Positions 1 to 8,773 of a stretch of DNA of 64,000 nucleotides are shown in pieces. This DNA comes from Janthinobacterium agaricidamnosum (lineage in GTDB: Bacteria > Pseudomonadota > Gammaproteobacteria > Burkholderiales > Burkholderiaceae_D). The notes under the pieces were generated by a model that was not told the origin of the DNA, did no database searches, and saw nothing but the letters and a program-made list of their open reading frames with translations. The stretch's first letter is position 1, and the number at the start of each line of letters is the position of its first letter. The DNA is taken from contig NZ_CP033019.1 in NCBI RefSeq assembly GCF_003667705.1, positions 2,170,001 through 2,234,000 on the forward strand, written 5' to 3'. The translations under genes and the position numbers were made by a program.

Positions 1-1
1 T

Positions 2-904
2 CCGGCCGACGCCGAGGCGCCGGACACCTTGCTGCGGCATGCGGACCAGGCCATGTATGCGGCCAAGAGTGCGGGGCGCAACGGCTACAGCTATTTCACG
101 CCGGCCTTGCAGCAGGCGGCCGAATTACGCCGCAGCACGGTGCGCGAGATGCGCCTGGCGCTGGCGCAGGACCAGTTCGAAGTGCATTACCAGCCCATCG
201 TCCGCCTGCGCGATGGCGCCATCGAGCGGGCCGAGGCGCTGTTGCGCTGGCGACATCCGCTGCGCGGCTTGCTGGTGCCTGCCGATTTCATCGCCTTTGC
301 CGAGGCGAACGGTCTGATCATCGATATCGGCGAGTGGGTGTTTCGCCAGGTTGTGCGCCAGGCGCGCAAGTGGCAGGACGAGCATGGCGCTCCGTTCCAG
401 ATCAGCATCAACAAGTCGGCCATGGAATTTCGCTGCGACGCCGCGCTGTACCAGGACTGGGGCGGGCATCTGGCGCGCCAGGGGCTGGCGCCGGGTGCCA
501 TCGTCATCGAGACGAGGGAAGCGGTGCTGCTCGACGAGGGTCGCCAGGTGGTCGACCGCCTGCGCCAGTTCCGCGCCATGGGCCTGGCCCTGGCGCTCGA
601 TGATTTCGGCAGCGGCCAGGTGTCGCTTGCGTGCATCAAGAAGGCCGACATCGATTTTCTCAAGATCGGCCGTTCCCTGGTTGGCGAGCTGGGGTGCGAT
701 GGCGACGGGCAGGGCCTGTGCGAGGCGATCATCGCGCTGGCGCAGCGGCTGGGGCTGAAAGTCGTGGCCGAAGGCGTGGAGACGGCGTCGCAGCGCGACC
801 TGCTGCGCGCCGCCGGGTGCGACTATGCGCAAGGGTACTTTTTTTCGCGCGCGTTGCCGGCGGGACAGATGGACCGCCTGCTGGCGTCTCAGCCGGCGGC
901 CTGA
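2..904 (+). CDS. GGDEF-EAL cyclic-di-GMP protein, 3' part only
   Basis: The reading frame is open to the left window edge, so the start and most of the GGDEF domain are missing. The first residues visible (LLRHADQAMYAAK...GRN) are the typical end of a GGDEF domain. An EAL phosphodiesterase domain follows. Its metal- and substrate-binding positions are present by eye: EAL (ALLRW context, near base 233), NKS, the first E of ETRE, DDFGSG, the K of LKIG, EGVET and QGYFFS. The motif usually read KIDRSF is KIGRSL here. It probably hydrolyses c-di-GMP, which would suit a flagellar neighbourhood because c-di-GMP controls motility, but the link is only positional. Its 3' end overlaps the convergent glycosyltransferase by 16 bp. 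Confidence 0.9.
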   Translation, partial: PADAEAPDTLLRHADQAMYAAKSAGRNGYSYFTPALQQAAELRRSTVREMRLALAQDQFEVHYQPIVRLRDGAIERAEALLRWRHPLRGLLVPADFIAFAEANGLIIDIGEWVFRQVVRQARKWQDEHGAPFQISINKSAMEFRCDAALYQDWGGHLARQGLAPGAIVIETREAVLLDEGRQVVDRLRQFRAMGLALALDDFGSGQVSLACIKKADIDFLKIGRSLVGELGCDGDGQGLCEAIIALAQRLGLKVVAEGVETASQRDLLRAAGCDYAQGYFFSRALPAGQMDRLLASQPAA

Positions 905-2022
905 AGCGTTTCCTGCGCCTGTCCGCCGCCTTCCATCAGCTCTTCCACGGCGGCCAGCGTCTCGGCGGCGCTGACCGAGGCCAGCGTCAGGCCCGGTGCC
1001 AGGATGACGCGGTAATGGCGGCTGGCCGGATAGAACCAGCGGTAGTTGTCGGTGCGGATGTAGTAGCCGACGATTTTCTTGTCGTATGCCGAGGCGATGT
1101 GGATCACCGACGTGTCGGGCGACAGCACCAGTTCGCAGCGGCGGATCAGGGCCGCCAGCTCCAGGATGTGGCCGGTGGGTGGCGCGCTCATCACGTTGGC
1201 ATGGCCGGCGCCGCGCACGATGTCGGCGGCGCGCGCCTCGGTGCCCGGCGCGGCGATCACCAGCAGCGCATGGCGCGGATAGCGTGCCGCCAGGGCCGCG
1301 CAGCAGCGCTGGGCGTCGGCCACGCTGACCGTGCGCTGCGCATTGCTGCCCTGGAAATTGAGGCAGAACAAACCTTCATGTGTACGCAGCAAGGTGTCGC
1401 AGGCGGCGTCGACCCGGGCCGCGTGCGCGTCCACGCCGAACAGTTCATAGCGCATATCGATGTCGCGCAAGGAAAATTGTTCGAACGTGGCGAAAAAACT
1501 GTGCAGGATGTGGCGGCTGCGGTCGCAGGGCACGGTATGGTCGAACATGCCCAGCTTCGCCGTCGAGGTGCCGTACTTGGGAATGGCAAAGCCCGTCAGA
1601 TAGTGCGCACCGAGCCATTTGATACGCAGCAGCAGGGGAATCGAAAAGCGGTTGTAGGGATTGAAGATGACGTCGTAGCGGCGCCGGCGCAGCTCGGCGA
1701 TGGTGGTGCGCAAGTCGCGCAGCAGCGGCTGCTTGTCCCAGATCAGGATCTCGTTCACATGCGGGTTGTCGGCGATGACATCGCGGTTGGCGCTGCTGGC
1801 GGCCACGTCGATCTGCCAGTGTGGATAGTTTTTCTTCAGCTCGCGCAGCAGGGCCGAGGTGACGATCATGTCGCCGATCTTGTCGTTGCGCAAAATCAGT
1901 ACCTTGCGCACCTTGGCGATATCGAGGGGCTGCTTGCCGGATTTGCCCAGCAGGGCATAGCTGATCAGCCGGGCGGCGGTTTTTATCAAGGAAACTCCGG
2001 AAGTAGATGGCGACAGCAGCAT
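889..2022 (-). CDS. Glycosyltransferase family 9 (heptosyltransferase-like)
   Basis: 377 aa. It resembles ADP-heptose:LPS heptosyltransferases (GT9). The N-terminal Rossmann half begins KVLILRNDKIGDMIVTSALLREL, the usual opening of the family. The C-terminal half has LSPDTSVIHIASAYDKKIVGYY, the nucleotide-sugar-binding segment. The likely role is transfer of a heptose or similar sugar in envelope glycan assembly on the inner face of the membrane; the acceptor is unknown. The start is uncertain. The ATG at 2022 has no Shine-Dalgarno, because an insertion sequence lies only 10 bp upstream. An in-frame TTG at 1989 is preceded by GGAG at a 5-nt spacing and may be the real start. It could also serve flagellar or capsule glycosylation. 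Confidence 0.8.
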   Translation of the reverse strand: MLLSPSTSGVSLIKTAARLISYALLGKSGKQPLDIAKVRKVLILRNDKIGDMIVTSALLRELKKNYPHWQIDVAASSANRDVIADNPHVNEILIWDKQPLLRDLRTTIAELRRRRYDVIFNPYNRFSIPLLLRIKWLGAHYLTGFAIPKYGTSTAKLGMFDHTVPCDRSRHILHSFFATFEQFSLRDIDMRYELFGVDAHAARVDAACDTLLRTHEGLFCLNFQGSNAQRTVSVADAQRCCAALAARYPRHALLVIAAPGTEARAADIVRGAGHANVMSAPPTGHILELAALIRRCELVLSPDTSVIHIASAYDKKIVGYYIRTDNYRWFYPASRHYRVILAPGLTLASVSAAETLAAVEELMEGGGQAQETLQAAG

Positions 2023-2024
2023 CT

Positions 2025-2032
2025 TACGGATT
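2025..2032. repeat. Left copy of 8-bp target-site duplication (TACGGATT)
   Basis: TACGGATT directly abuts the outer end of the left terminal inverted repeat and recurs exactly at 3093-3100. Eight bp is the duplication length characteristic of the IS1595 family. Confidence 0.95.
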
Positions 2033-2061
2033 GGCTATGTCACCGTCAAATGTGGGAACTC
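2033..2061 (+). repeat. IS left terminal inverted repeat
   Basis: Reads inward GGCTATGTCACCGTCAAAT then GTGGGAACTC. It pairs with 3064-3092 with five mismatches. The TAG stop of the transposase (2037-2035) is inside it. Confidence 0.9.
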
Positions 2062-3003
2062 GCCCAATGTTGCCTTCAATAATGTTTCCGGGGAGCGGAT
2101 GCGCCCGGCGTCCAGTATCCAGCGCCACCCCAGGTAATTCGGCAGATAACGGCTGGCCACGCCATGGAAGATGCGCAGCCAGCCGCGCAAGCGGCTGTGA
2201 TACGCGTTGACGTTCTGCACGTGGGCGGCGCCCTGCACGCGGATGCCGGCACGCACATTGACGGTCTGGTGACTGATCCCCGCTTCACGCGCGAAGGCGC
2301 GATAGGCAGCGTGGCCGTCGGTCATCAGCAAGATGTCCTTGTCGATCACCGGCGGCAGGCAGGCATGCAGCTGCGCCTTGGTCAGCGCCCCTTTTCCCGC
2401 GATGAAATCGCGGGTTTGTCCCGTGCGGTCGCGCGCCACCAGGATGCAGACTTGTTCACTGGAAATGCCGCGCTTGCGGGCATGGCCGCCACGGCGGCGC
2501 GCCGGACGCGTCAGATGCCGCGCGCCCTTTTCCGATTCCAGCACATACAGCTCGTCCGCTTCGGCGATGCCATGCAGGCAATGGGGCCGGTCCGTCTTGG
2601 CCAGGCTTAAAAACCGGTGGCGCCAGCGAAAGGCGGTGTTGCGGTGCACGCCCAGCTGGCCTGCCGCCTTGCGCACGGAAGCCGACTCGAGCAGGCAGTC
2701 GGCGTAGTCGAGCCACAAGGTCTTGTGGCGCAAGCGCGCCAGCGGCGTGCCGGTGAGCGCATTGAAGGTGCGTCCGCACGGCACGCAGCGGTAGCGCTGC
2801 AGTCCGTGCGCATGACCGTGCCGGTGCGCATGGCTGCTGTTGCAGGCGGGACAGTGTAACCGCTGCCGGGCCACGCTTTCGACCAGTGCCACGGCGGCGT
2901 TCTGCGATCCTGCCCCGCGCAGCAGAGCAGTGCTCGCCTGACGCTGGCGACGGCTCAGTGCGGCAAACTGGGTGATGAAGGTTTTCCATTCGGCTGACTG
3001 CAT
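2035..3003 (-). CDS. IS1595-family transposase
   Basis: 322 aa. It catalyses movement of the surrounding element. The N-terminal zinc ribbon has cysteines at C51, C54, C73 and C76 (HCPAC...RCVPCGRTF). A helix-turn-helix-like stretch follows (SVRKAAGQLGVHRNTAFRWRHR). The DDE-type catalytic domain shows D150 in EADELYV, D229 in LMTDGHAAY, and the family's third-residue region NAYHSRLRGWLRIFHGVASR, ending in YLPNYLGWR. Length and domain order are normal for ISXO2-like transposases, with no frameshift. Transcription runs toward the GT9 gene, so read-through from the IS could now drive that gene. Confidence 0.93.
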   Translation of the reverse strand: MQSAEWKTFITQFAALSRRQRQASTALLRGAGSQNAAVALVESVARQRLHCPACNSSHAHRHGHAHGLQRYRCVPCGRTFNALTGTPLARLRHKTLWLDYADCLLESASVRKAAGQLGVHRNTAFRWRHRFLSLAKTDRPHCLHGIAEADELYVLESEKGARHLTRPARRRGGHARKRGISSEQVCILVARDRTGQTRDFIAGKGALTKAQLHACLPPVIDKDILLMTDGHAAYRAFAREAGISHQTVNVRAGIRVQGAAHVQNVNAYHSRLRGWLRIFHGVASRYLPNYLGWRWILDAGRIRSPETLLKATLGEFPHLTVT

Positions 3004-3063
3004 GGATGGCTCCCGTTTGTCTGCGATGCACAGTCAGACAGCCGGGGCTGGGGAAGATTCCTT

Positions 3064-3092
3064 GAGTTCCCCTATTTGTCGGGGACAGAGCC
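3064..3092 (-). repeat. IS right terminal inverted repeat
   Basis: On the minus strand it reads inward GGCTCTGTCCCCGACAAAT then AGGGGAACTC, the partner of 2033-2061. Confidence 0.9.
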
Positions 3093-3100
3093 TACGGATT
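3093..3100. repeat. Right copy of 8-bp target-site duplication (TACGGATT)
   Basis: Identical to 2025-2032. Together the two copies mark the exact insertion point. Confidence 0.95.
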
Positions 3101-3139
3101 TCCACCGTCCTGAGCTAGGGGGCGTGCCCCATTATTGCC

Positions 3140-3162
3140 GCGTGCGCCAGGGCGGCGCACGC
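3140..3162 (-). terminator. GC hairpin after the flg operon
   Basis: A perfect 9-bp stem (GCGTGCGCC / GGCGCACGC) with a 5-nt loop lies just past the stop codon of the last flg-operon gene. No U-tract follows, so it may be a pause or mRNA-stability hairpin instead of a true intrinsic terminator. Confidence 0.45.
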
Positions 3163-3173
3163 GCGGGGAGCGA

Positions 3174-4217
3174 TTATTCGAGGCCCAGCAGGGCGACGAC
3201 TCTCTCGCGGCTGATGCCGACCAATGCCGAGCTGATCGCCAGCAGCGATTCATAGCCGGGCTCGCTGGCCTTTTGCGTGAAGTTTTCCGCCAGGGTATCC
3301 ATGCTGACGTGCACCTGCACCGGTTGCGCGCGGGCAACTCGTCCCGTCGCTTGCGCCAGGGCCAGACTGACGGAGCTGCGCGCCGCCTGCAACTGCGCCA
3401 GCGCCTGCACCACTTGCTGCAAGGTGGCGCGCAGGGCTTCCACGTCGCCGGTATGCCATTCTTCCGGGGCGATGGCGGCCGGCTCCGCATCCGTGCGCAC
3501 GCGGCTCATCTGGCCGGTCGGATAGCGGATGCCGCTGCCGCGCACGGACAGGCTGTCGCGCACGTTGGCCCAGGCCGCCTCCGACGTGCTGAACACCAGT
3601 TCGCCATTCTCACCCAGTTTGACGCCGATACCCGATGGCATCAAGGCGCGGTCGAAGCGCGAGACGATTTCGTTCGCGCTCAGGCCAGGTTCGATATTGA
3701 CCGAGCGCAATGCCTGGTTCGCGCCGCCGACGGAAAACGCCAGCACTTCCTGCGGGCCTTCCTGCAGGCTGGCCATGGTCAGGCCGCGGATGCTGAAGTT
3801 TTGCTGTGCCGCGCGCGGGCTGGTATAGCTGAGTTGTGCGTCGAGCGTGCCGCCTGAGGCGCTGGCGCGCTGGCGCCAGGTATTGCTGAACTGGCGTACT
3901 CTCGCTTCGACTTGCCCTTCGCGGCCCTGGCGCGCGGCCAGCTTGGCCGCCAGCTCGCTTTTCAGCGCTTGCAACTGGCTGCTGCTGCGTTCCAGGTAGT
4001 CGAGCGTTTGCTGCGCGTTGGAAATCTCCCCCTGCAGCTGGTGATCCCAGTTGCTCAGGCCGCGTTGCAGGCTCGCCGTCGACCTCTTCGCCGCCGGCGC
4101 ATCGCTGCGCGCGCTGGCGCTGCCGTTGATGGCGGCGGACGCGTCATCAACGACGCGGGCTGTGCCGGCGCCTTTGGCATTGACGCCGGAAGAGGAGGGA
4201 GTCTGAACGATTTGCAT
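3174..4217 (-). CDS. Uncharacterised flagellar protein after FlgL (LafW position)
   Basis: 347 aa; I do not recognise a named domain. It starts 5 bp after the flgL stop codon and is the last gene of the flgB-flgL operon. In lateral (laf / Flag-2) flagellar clusters this slot is held by lafW, described as a hook-associated protein, so a LafW-like role is inferred from position. The N-terminus is Ala/Ser-rich with no signal peptide. A helical, probably coiled-coil stretch follows at about residues 55-110 (LQGEISNAQQTLDYLERSSSQL...). A mixed central part comes next, and two more helices end in YESLLAISSALVGISRERVVALLGLE. Helices at both ends are what an exported axial protein would show. Export by the flagellar apparatus is plausible but unproven. 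Confidence 0.7.
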   Translation of the reverse strand: MQIVQTPSSSGVNAKGAGTARVVDDASAAINGSASARSDAPAAKRSTASLQRGLSNWDHQLQGEISNAQQTLDYLERSSSQLQALKSELAAKLAARQGREGQVEARVRQFSNTWRQRASASGGTLDAQLSYTSPRAAQQNFSIRGLTMASLQEGPQEVLAFSVGGANQALRSVNIEPGLSANEIVSRFDRALMPSGIGVKLGENGELVFSTSEAAWANVRDSLSVRGSGIRYPTGQMSRVRTDAEPAAIAPEEWHTGDVEALRATLQQVVQALAQLQAARSSVSLALAQATGRVARAQPVQVHVSMDTLAENFTQKASEPGYESLLAISSALVGISRERVVALLGLE

Positions 4218-4222
4218 GATGG

Positions 4223-5134
4223 TCAGAGAAGATCAAACAGGGAAATGGTGCCAACCTTGGCGTATGCCTTGTATGTTGCCTGCAGGGCTGTCTGGTAGCC
4301 GGTCAGTTCGATGGCCGCCGCACCCATGTCGGTCTTTTTCAGGTCCAGCAGGGCCGAATCGTTCGACAGTGAGACATTGGCCAGGTTGCCTGACAAGGTG
4401 GACAGAATGTTCTGCGCGCCGCCGAAGATGGCGATCTTGCCCGAGAGCAGATCCATGCCGTCATCCGTGCCATTCAGGCCTGCGCCCACCACGGCCCGCA
4501 CGGCCGGGTCATTCGGGCTGACGCCCGGCGTGCCGAGGGTGGTGATGACCTGGTCGATCTTGTTGAGCCATACTTCCAGATTCTTCACGTCGACGTTGGC
4601 CGCCTGCGTCACGCCATTGCCCACCACCACGGTCTGCGTGTCGGTATTGCCGATGTAGCTGTAGCGCGAACCGGCAGCCGCCGTCGCGTCGTACTTGATC
4701 GCCGGCTGGTCGGTGGCGGTGCCGGAAAACATGTAGCGGCCTTCCTGGTCCTTCAGGTTGGCCGTGTACAGCACGCTGTCGCGCATGGCGACCAGCGATT
4801 GCGTCATCGCATTCAGGTCGTCGGGGGCGTTGCTGCCGTCGGCCGCCCACACGAGCAGGTCGCGCGCCTGGCCCATGTCGGTAACCATGCTCGACAGGTA
4901 GTTTTCGTTTTTCAGCAGGCGCACTTTGACTGTGGCGATATTGTCCTGGTACTGGGTGACCATGGCTTGCTCGCGCGTCAGGCGCGAAATGCGCACGTTG
5001 CCGATCGGGTCATCCGACGGCAGCTGGATGCGCAAGCCCGACGCCATCTGCTGGGTCAGGTAATTGATGCGTTCTTGATTTTGCTGAAGAGAAATATTAA
5101 TCAGCGATTGGTACTGGCTACTGGCAACACGCAT
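4223..5134 (-). CDS. flgL: Flagellar hook-filament junction protein FlgL (HAP3)
   Basis: 303 aa, a usual length. It forms the second junction ring between hook and filament outside the cell and is exported by the flagellar type III system. The N-terminal helix reads MRVASSQYQSLINISLQQNQERINYLTQQMASGLRIQLPSDDP, the flagellin/FlgL D0-D1 signature. The C-terminal helix (LSNDSALLDLKKTDMGAAAIELTGYQTALQATYKAYAKV) is the partner. It lies directly after flgK with a 10-bp gap and is probably translated from the same mRNA. Confidence 0.96.
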   Translation of the reverse strand: MRVASSQYQSLINISLQQNQERINYLTQQMASGLRIQLPSDDPIGNVRISRLTREQAMVTQYQDNIATVKVRLLKNENYLSSMVTDMGQARDLLVWAADGSNAPDDLNAMTQSLVAMRDSVLYTANLKDQEGRYMFSGTATDQPAIKYDATAAAGSRYSYIGNTDTQTVVVGNGVTQAANVDVKNLEVWLNKIDQVITTLGTPGVSPNDPAVRAVVGAGLNGTDDGMDLLSGKIAIFGGAQNILSTLSGNLANVSLSNDSALLDLKKTDMGAAAIELTGYQTALQATYKAYAKVGTISLFDLL

Positions 5135-5144
5135 GATCTTCTCC

Positions 5145-6506
5145 TTAACCCATCATTTGCAAAGTGGCGTCAAACAAGGTATTCGCCACGGAAATGACTT
5201 TCATGTTTGCCTGGTACATATTCTGAAATTCGACCAGGTTCATCGCTTCTTCGTCCTTGTTCACGCCGCTCGTGGATTTCCAGTCGTCGATCGCTTGCGC
5301 GCGCACCGTGCTGGCCGTTTTCAGCAAGGCCTGGTTCTGCTGGCTGTAGATCGCCAGCTTGCCGACCAGCTGCGTGTCCGCGTCGCTCATCAGGACGGAA
5401 CCCACCCAGCTGACGTTGATCGGTTGATTCTTGATGTCGATCAGTTTCTGCAAGTTGCCGCTGTCGCCGGCCTGGCCCGTCAGCGACAGGGCCAGGTCCT
5501 TGGCGTTGAAGCCAGGGGTAATGCTCAGCTTGCCATTCGCGTAGGCCAGCAGGGGACCGCCGGCCGTGCCGGCCATGGTTGTTCCCAGCGCCAGTTGCGC
5601 GTTGACCTTGCTGGTCAACTGGGTGGCCATGTCCTGCAGCGACTGCTGCAGCGGTTTCAGGGTATTTTTTTCGAATTCGCCCAGGCCGCCCATCTGGCCG
5701 CCGATGGCGACCAGATCGAGCGTGTACGAGGACTTGGCGAAATCGAGGCTCAGCGTCTGGTCGCCCGTGTTCGTCATGGTGCTGCTCAGGGTGCCGGCCA
5801 GGCTGCCGATGACCAGAGGCTGGCCCGACTTCAGCGAGACATTGCGCGAGCCGTCCGGCTGGTCGAGCACCTCGATGCCCATTTGCGAGGCCAGGCCATC
5901 GATCAGCTGGTCGCGCGCATCCATCAGCGACGACACGTTCGTGCCCGACGCAGTGGAGGTGCTGATACGCTGGTTCAACGCGGCGATATTGGCCAGGGTG
6001 GTATTGGCTTGCGGCACAATCGCCGCCCGTTGTTGCTGGACCGACAGCAACTGGTTGCCCATGACGGTGCTGATGCTGTTGAAGCGCTGCGCCATGGCGT
6101 CGGCGGAAGTGACGATCTGCTGGCGCAGCGGCGTCGACGTCGGGTCGACGGCGGCCGCGTTCAGGGCCTTGAAGAAACCGTCGATGCCATTGCTGATGCT
6201 CGACGCATCGTCGCCCATCACGCGCTCGAGCTGGGTCAGGTAAGGCTGGGTCTGCGAGCGGGCGCCCTGGTCGGACGCGGCACGCCACATTTGCTGGCTC
6301 TTGTAAGCATCGGCAAAACGCAGCAAGGCGGACACTTCCACGCCATTGCCGGCCGAACGCACGCCGGCGGTGGCGCCAAGCGATGACAGCAGCACACCCT
6401 GGCGCGTGTAGCCCGCCGTTTGCAGGTTGGCGATGTTCTGGCTGGCCGCATTGAGTGCGGCCTGGGCGGCGATGCTGCCTGACAATGCATTGCTGATGAT
6501 GCTCAT
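5145..6506 (-). CDS. flgK: Flagellar hook-filament junction protein FlgK (HAP1)
   Basis: 453 aa, in the lower part of the FlgK size range. It is the first junction ring on the hook tip. The N-terminus SIISNALSGSIAAQAALNAASQNIANLQTAGYTRQ is the rod/hook/HAP motif. The C-terminal segment VNKDEEAMNLVEFQNMYQANMKVISVANTLFDATLQMMG is the matching D0 helix. It is separated from flgJ by 81 bp, the largest gap inside this operon, so an internal promoter here is possible although I see no clear consensus. Confidence 0.96.
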   Translation of the reverse strand: MSIISNALSGSIAAQAALNAASQNIANLQTAGYTRQGVLLSSLGATAGVRSAGNGVEVSALLRFADAYKSQQMWRAASDQGARSQTQPYLTQLERVMGDDASSISNGIDGFFKALNAAAVDPTSTPLRQQIVTSADAMAQRFNSISTVMGNQLLSVQQQRAAIVPQANTTLANIAALNQRISTSTASGTNVSSLMDARDQLIDGLASQMGIEVLDQPDGSRNVSLKSGQPLVIGSLAGTLSSTMTNTGDQTLSLDFAKSSYTLDLVAIGGQMGGLGEFEKNTLKPLQQSLQDMATQLTSKVNAQLALGTTMAGTAGGPLLAYANGKLSITPGFNAKDLALSLTGQAGDSGNLQKLIDIKNQPINVSWVGSVLMSDADTQLVGKLAIYSQQNQALLKTASTVRAQAIDDWKSTSGVNKDEEAMNLVEFQNMYQANMKVISVANTLFDATLQMMG

Positions 6507-6587
6507 TGGGCAAGTTTCTTTCGTGAAGAGTGTGGCGCGTGCGGGTGGGCAGGCACTGAATCGTTGTTACCTTGTACAGGCGACGCT

Positions 6588-6980
6588 TCAGACGGATTTA
6601 TTAAGCGGCGCTGCAATATTGTCGGTCTTGACAGCGCCACGGGCTGTCACCGGGGCGCCGGCGGGCGGCAGCAGCTGGCGCAGGATGGCGTCGGCGATGC
6701 CGAAGGCGCGCTGGCCGGCCATCTTGTCGGCCACCAGGTTATCAGCCATTTCCAGCATGTCGCTGTTGACCGGGTCCTTGAAGACGCTGTCTTCGCCCGC
6801 CATCTCGCGCGTGCCCGAACGCATCTGGCGCAGCATGTGCGAGATGAAGAAGGCTTCGAACTTGACGGCCGCCTCGGTGGCCTTGGCCGCATAACGGGGA
6901 TCGGCCGGCGTGGCCGCGGCGGGCGTCTTGTCGTCGAGGGCCGAGGGCAGGGCGCCGCTGCTGTCGTTGATATTCATCAT
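6588..6980 (-). CDS. flgJ: FlgJ rod-assembly domain protein (no hydrolase domain)
   Basis: 130 aa. It carries only the FlgJ N-terminal rod-binding domain ([20 protein letters not shown] ... [30 protein letters not shown]), which caps the growing rod in the periplasm. The glucosaminidase half found in enterobacterial FlgJ is absent and is encoded separately at 13940-14692. The start overlaps the flgI stop (ATGA), with a second ATG immediately following, so translational coupling is likely. Single-domain FlgJ plus a separate hydrolase is a known arrangement in many non-enteric bacteria. Confidence 0.92.
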   Translation of the reverse strand: MMNINDSSGALPSALDDKTPAAATPADPRYAAKATEAAVKFEAFFISHMLRQMRSGTREMAGEDSVFKDPVNSDMLEMADNLVADKMAGQRAFGIADAILRQLLPPAGAPVTARGAVKTDNIAAPLNKSV

Positions 6981-8089
6981 ATGACCACCAGTTCGCCTTC
7001 GATGGCCCCTGCTTGGTCCAGGGCTTGCAGAATTGCCATGATGTCATCGGGCGAGGCGCCCAGGCTGTTGACCACGTCGATAATCGACTGCAGCTTGGCA
7101 CCGGCCGGCCATTTGAACATATTGCCATTGCCCTGGTCGACGGATACTTTCGACTGCGGCGTAACGGTGGTCTGGCCGCGGCCGAACGGCGCCGGCTGGC
7201 TGACGGCCGAACTTTCGGAAATGACGACCTTGAGCGAGCCGTGCGTGACGGCGGCCGCCTTGACGCGCAAGCCTTCGGCGATGACCACGGTGCCGGTGCG
7301 CGAATTGAAGACCACTTTCGGCGTATCGACGCCGACATCGACGGAGAGCGCTTCGAGCTTGGCCATGAAGGCCACGCGCTGGGTCGGGTTTTCCGGCGCC
7401 AGTACCTCCACGCTGGTGGCGTCGCGCGTGGTGGCGACGGCGCCAAAGCGGCGGTTGACGGCTTCGACGATATTGATGGCCGTCTCGAAATGCGGGTGGC
7501 GCAAGTTCAGGGTGACGGTCGGCTTGGTCGAGAAATCGCTGAGGATTTCGCGTTCGATGTTGGCGCCGTTGGGAATGCGGCCCGAGGTCGGCGTGTTGAC
7601 GGTGACGGACGAGCCGCTCTTGCCGGTGGCGTTCAAGCCGCCGACGACGACGTTGCCTTGTGCCAACGCATACGTTTCATTGTCGGCCGCGCGCAATTGC
7701 GTCAGCAGCAAGGTGCCGCCGCGCAAGCTCTTCGCATCGCCCAGGGACGAGACGGTGACATCGATGGCCTGGCCACGGCGGTATCCTGGAGGAAACACGG
7801 CACTGACCATGACGGTGGCGACGTTCTTGCTTTTTGCTTCGGCGCCGTCGGGCATCTTCACGCCGAATTGCTTGAGCATGTTGACCACGGACTGGCTGGA
7901 AAACTTCACCTGGGTGGTGTCGCCGCTGCCGTTCAGGCCCACGACGAGGCCGTAGCCGACCAGCGGGTTGTCGCGCACGCCCTCGATACTGACCAGGTTG
8001 CGCAGCACTTGCGCGGCGCTGGCGGGCAGGGCAAAGCCGGAGAGCGCGGCCAGCATGGCTGCCAGGGGCAGGGCGGAACGAAATTTCAT
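6977..8089 (-). CDS. flgI: Flagellar P-ring protein FlgI
   Basis: 370 aa, full length. It forms the P ring in the peptidoglycan layer around the rod. A Sec signal peptide is visible ([26 protein letters not shown]). The mature protein begins with the family hallmark [29 protein letters not shown]. The C-terminus has the conserved [34 protein letters not shown]. It lies 9 bp after flgH and overlaps flgJ by 4 bp. Confidence 0.97.
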   Translation of the reverse strand: MKFRSALPLAAMLAALSGFALPASAAQVLRNLVSIEGVRDNPLVGYGLVVGLNGSGDTTQVKFSSQSVVNMLKQFGVKMPDGAEAKSKNVATVMVSAVFPPGYRRGQAIDVTVSSLGDAKSLRGGTLLLTQLRAADNETYALAQGNVVVGGLNATGKSGSSVTVNTPTSGRIPNGANIEREILSDFSTKPTVTLNLRHPHFETAINIVEAVNRRFGAVATTRDATSVEVLAPENPTQRVAFMAKLEALSVDVGVDTPKVVFNSRTGTVVIAEGLRVKAAAVTHGSLKVVISESSAVSQPAPFGRGQTTVTPQSKVSVDQGNGNMFKWPAGAKLQSIIDVVNSLGASPDDIMAILQALDQAGAIEGELVVI

Positions 8090-8098
8090 GAGCTCACC

Positions 8099-8773
8099 TT
8101 AAAACGGCATCCATGGGCCGACGAAGAAGCGCGTCAGCCAGCCTGGTGTATTGGCTTCGGCCAGGGTGCCCTGGCCGGAATAGGCGATCTGTGCATTGGC
8201 GATGCGCAGGGACGAGACCTGGTTGTTCGAATCGATGTCGGCCGCGCGCAGGTAGCCGCGCAGGCGCACGAATTCCTCGCCCTGGTTCAGGGTCAGCGTT
8301 TTCTCGCCCTGCACGCGCAGCAAGCCGTTCGGCAGCACTTCCTGCACGATCACAGTGATGGCGCCGGACAGCGCATTTTGCTGCGTGCTGGTCGAGTCGC
8401 CGGCGAAGTTGCGGTCGGCCGACAGGTCGATGCCCGTCTTGGGGAAGGTCTTGCCGAGGATGTTGGCCGCATTCACGCCGACGGACGAACCCTTGTTGAA
8501 CGAGGTGCCGGCCTTCTTGCTCGCCTGCGTGGTTTCCTGCAGGGCCACCGTGACGACGTCGCCGACGCGGAAGGCGCGGCTGTCCGAAATCAGGTCCAGG
8601 CCCGCGTCGGGATTGAAAACGCCGCCGCCCACGCCGCCGCGCGCAGCGCTGCGCGGCGCCACGGGCAGCGGCGTATCGGAAAAGCTGGGCGCCACCGGCG
8701 CGGCCGGCTGGCTGGCGCAACCGGCCATCAACACCAGCAGCATGGCTGCCGTGGCTTTCATGGCGATTCTCAT
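8099..8773 (-). CDS. flgH: Flagellar L-ring lipoprotein FlgH
   Basis: 224 aa. It forms the L ring in the outer membrane. The N-terminus is a lipoprotein signal with a lipobox ending in LMAGC. Family landmarks include ISDSRAFRVGDVVTVALQETTQASKKAGTS and GLLRVQGEKTLTLNQGEEFVRLRGYLR. The ATG overlaps the flgG stop by one base (TGATG), so translation is coupled. A second in-frame ATG four codons on (8761) is an alternative start. Confidence 0.96.
   Translation of the reverse strand: MRIAMKATAAMLLVLMAGCASQPAAPVAPSFSDTPLPVAPRSAARGGVGGGVFNPDAGLDLISDSRAFRVGDVVTVALQETTQASKKAGTSFNKGSSVGVNAANILGKTFPKTGIDLSADRNFAGDSTSTQQNALSGAITVIVQEVLPNGLLRVQGEKTLTLNQGEEFVRLRGYLRAADIDSNNQVSSLRIANAQIAYSGQGTLAEANTPGWLTRFFVGPWMPF

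Larger units (their letters stand above)
2033..3092 (-). mobile_element. Complete IS1595-family (ISXO2-like) insertion sequence, 1,060 bp
   Basis: The element is bounded by imperfect terminal inverted repeats (24 of the first 29 positions match by eye; shared core GGCTNTGTCNCCGNCAAAT) and flanked by a perfect 8-bp direct repeat, TACGGATT. It holds one full-length transposase gene whose stop codon lies inside the left repeat. The intact frame, matching ends and identical flanking repeats suggest a recent, possibly still active insertion. It separates the GT9 gene from its former upstream region. Confidence 0.95.
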
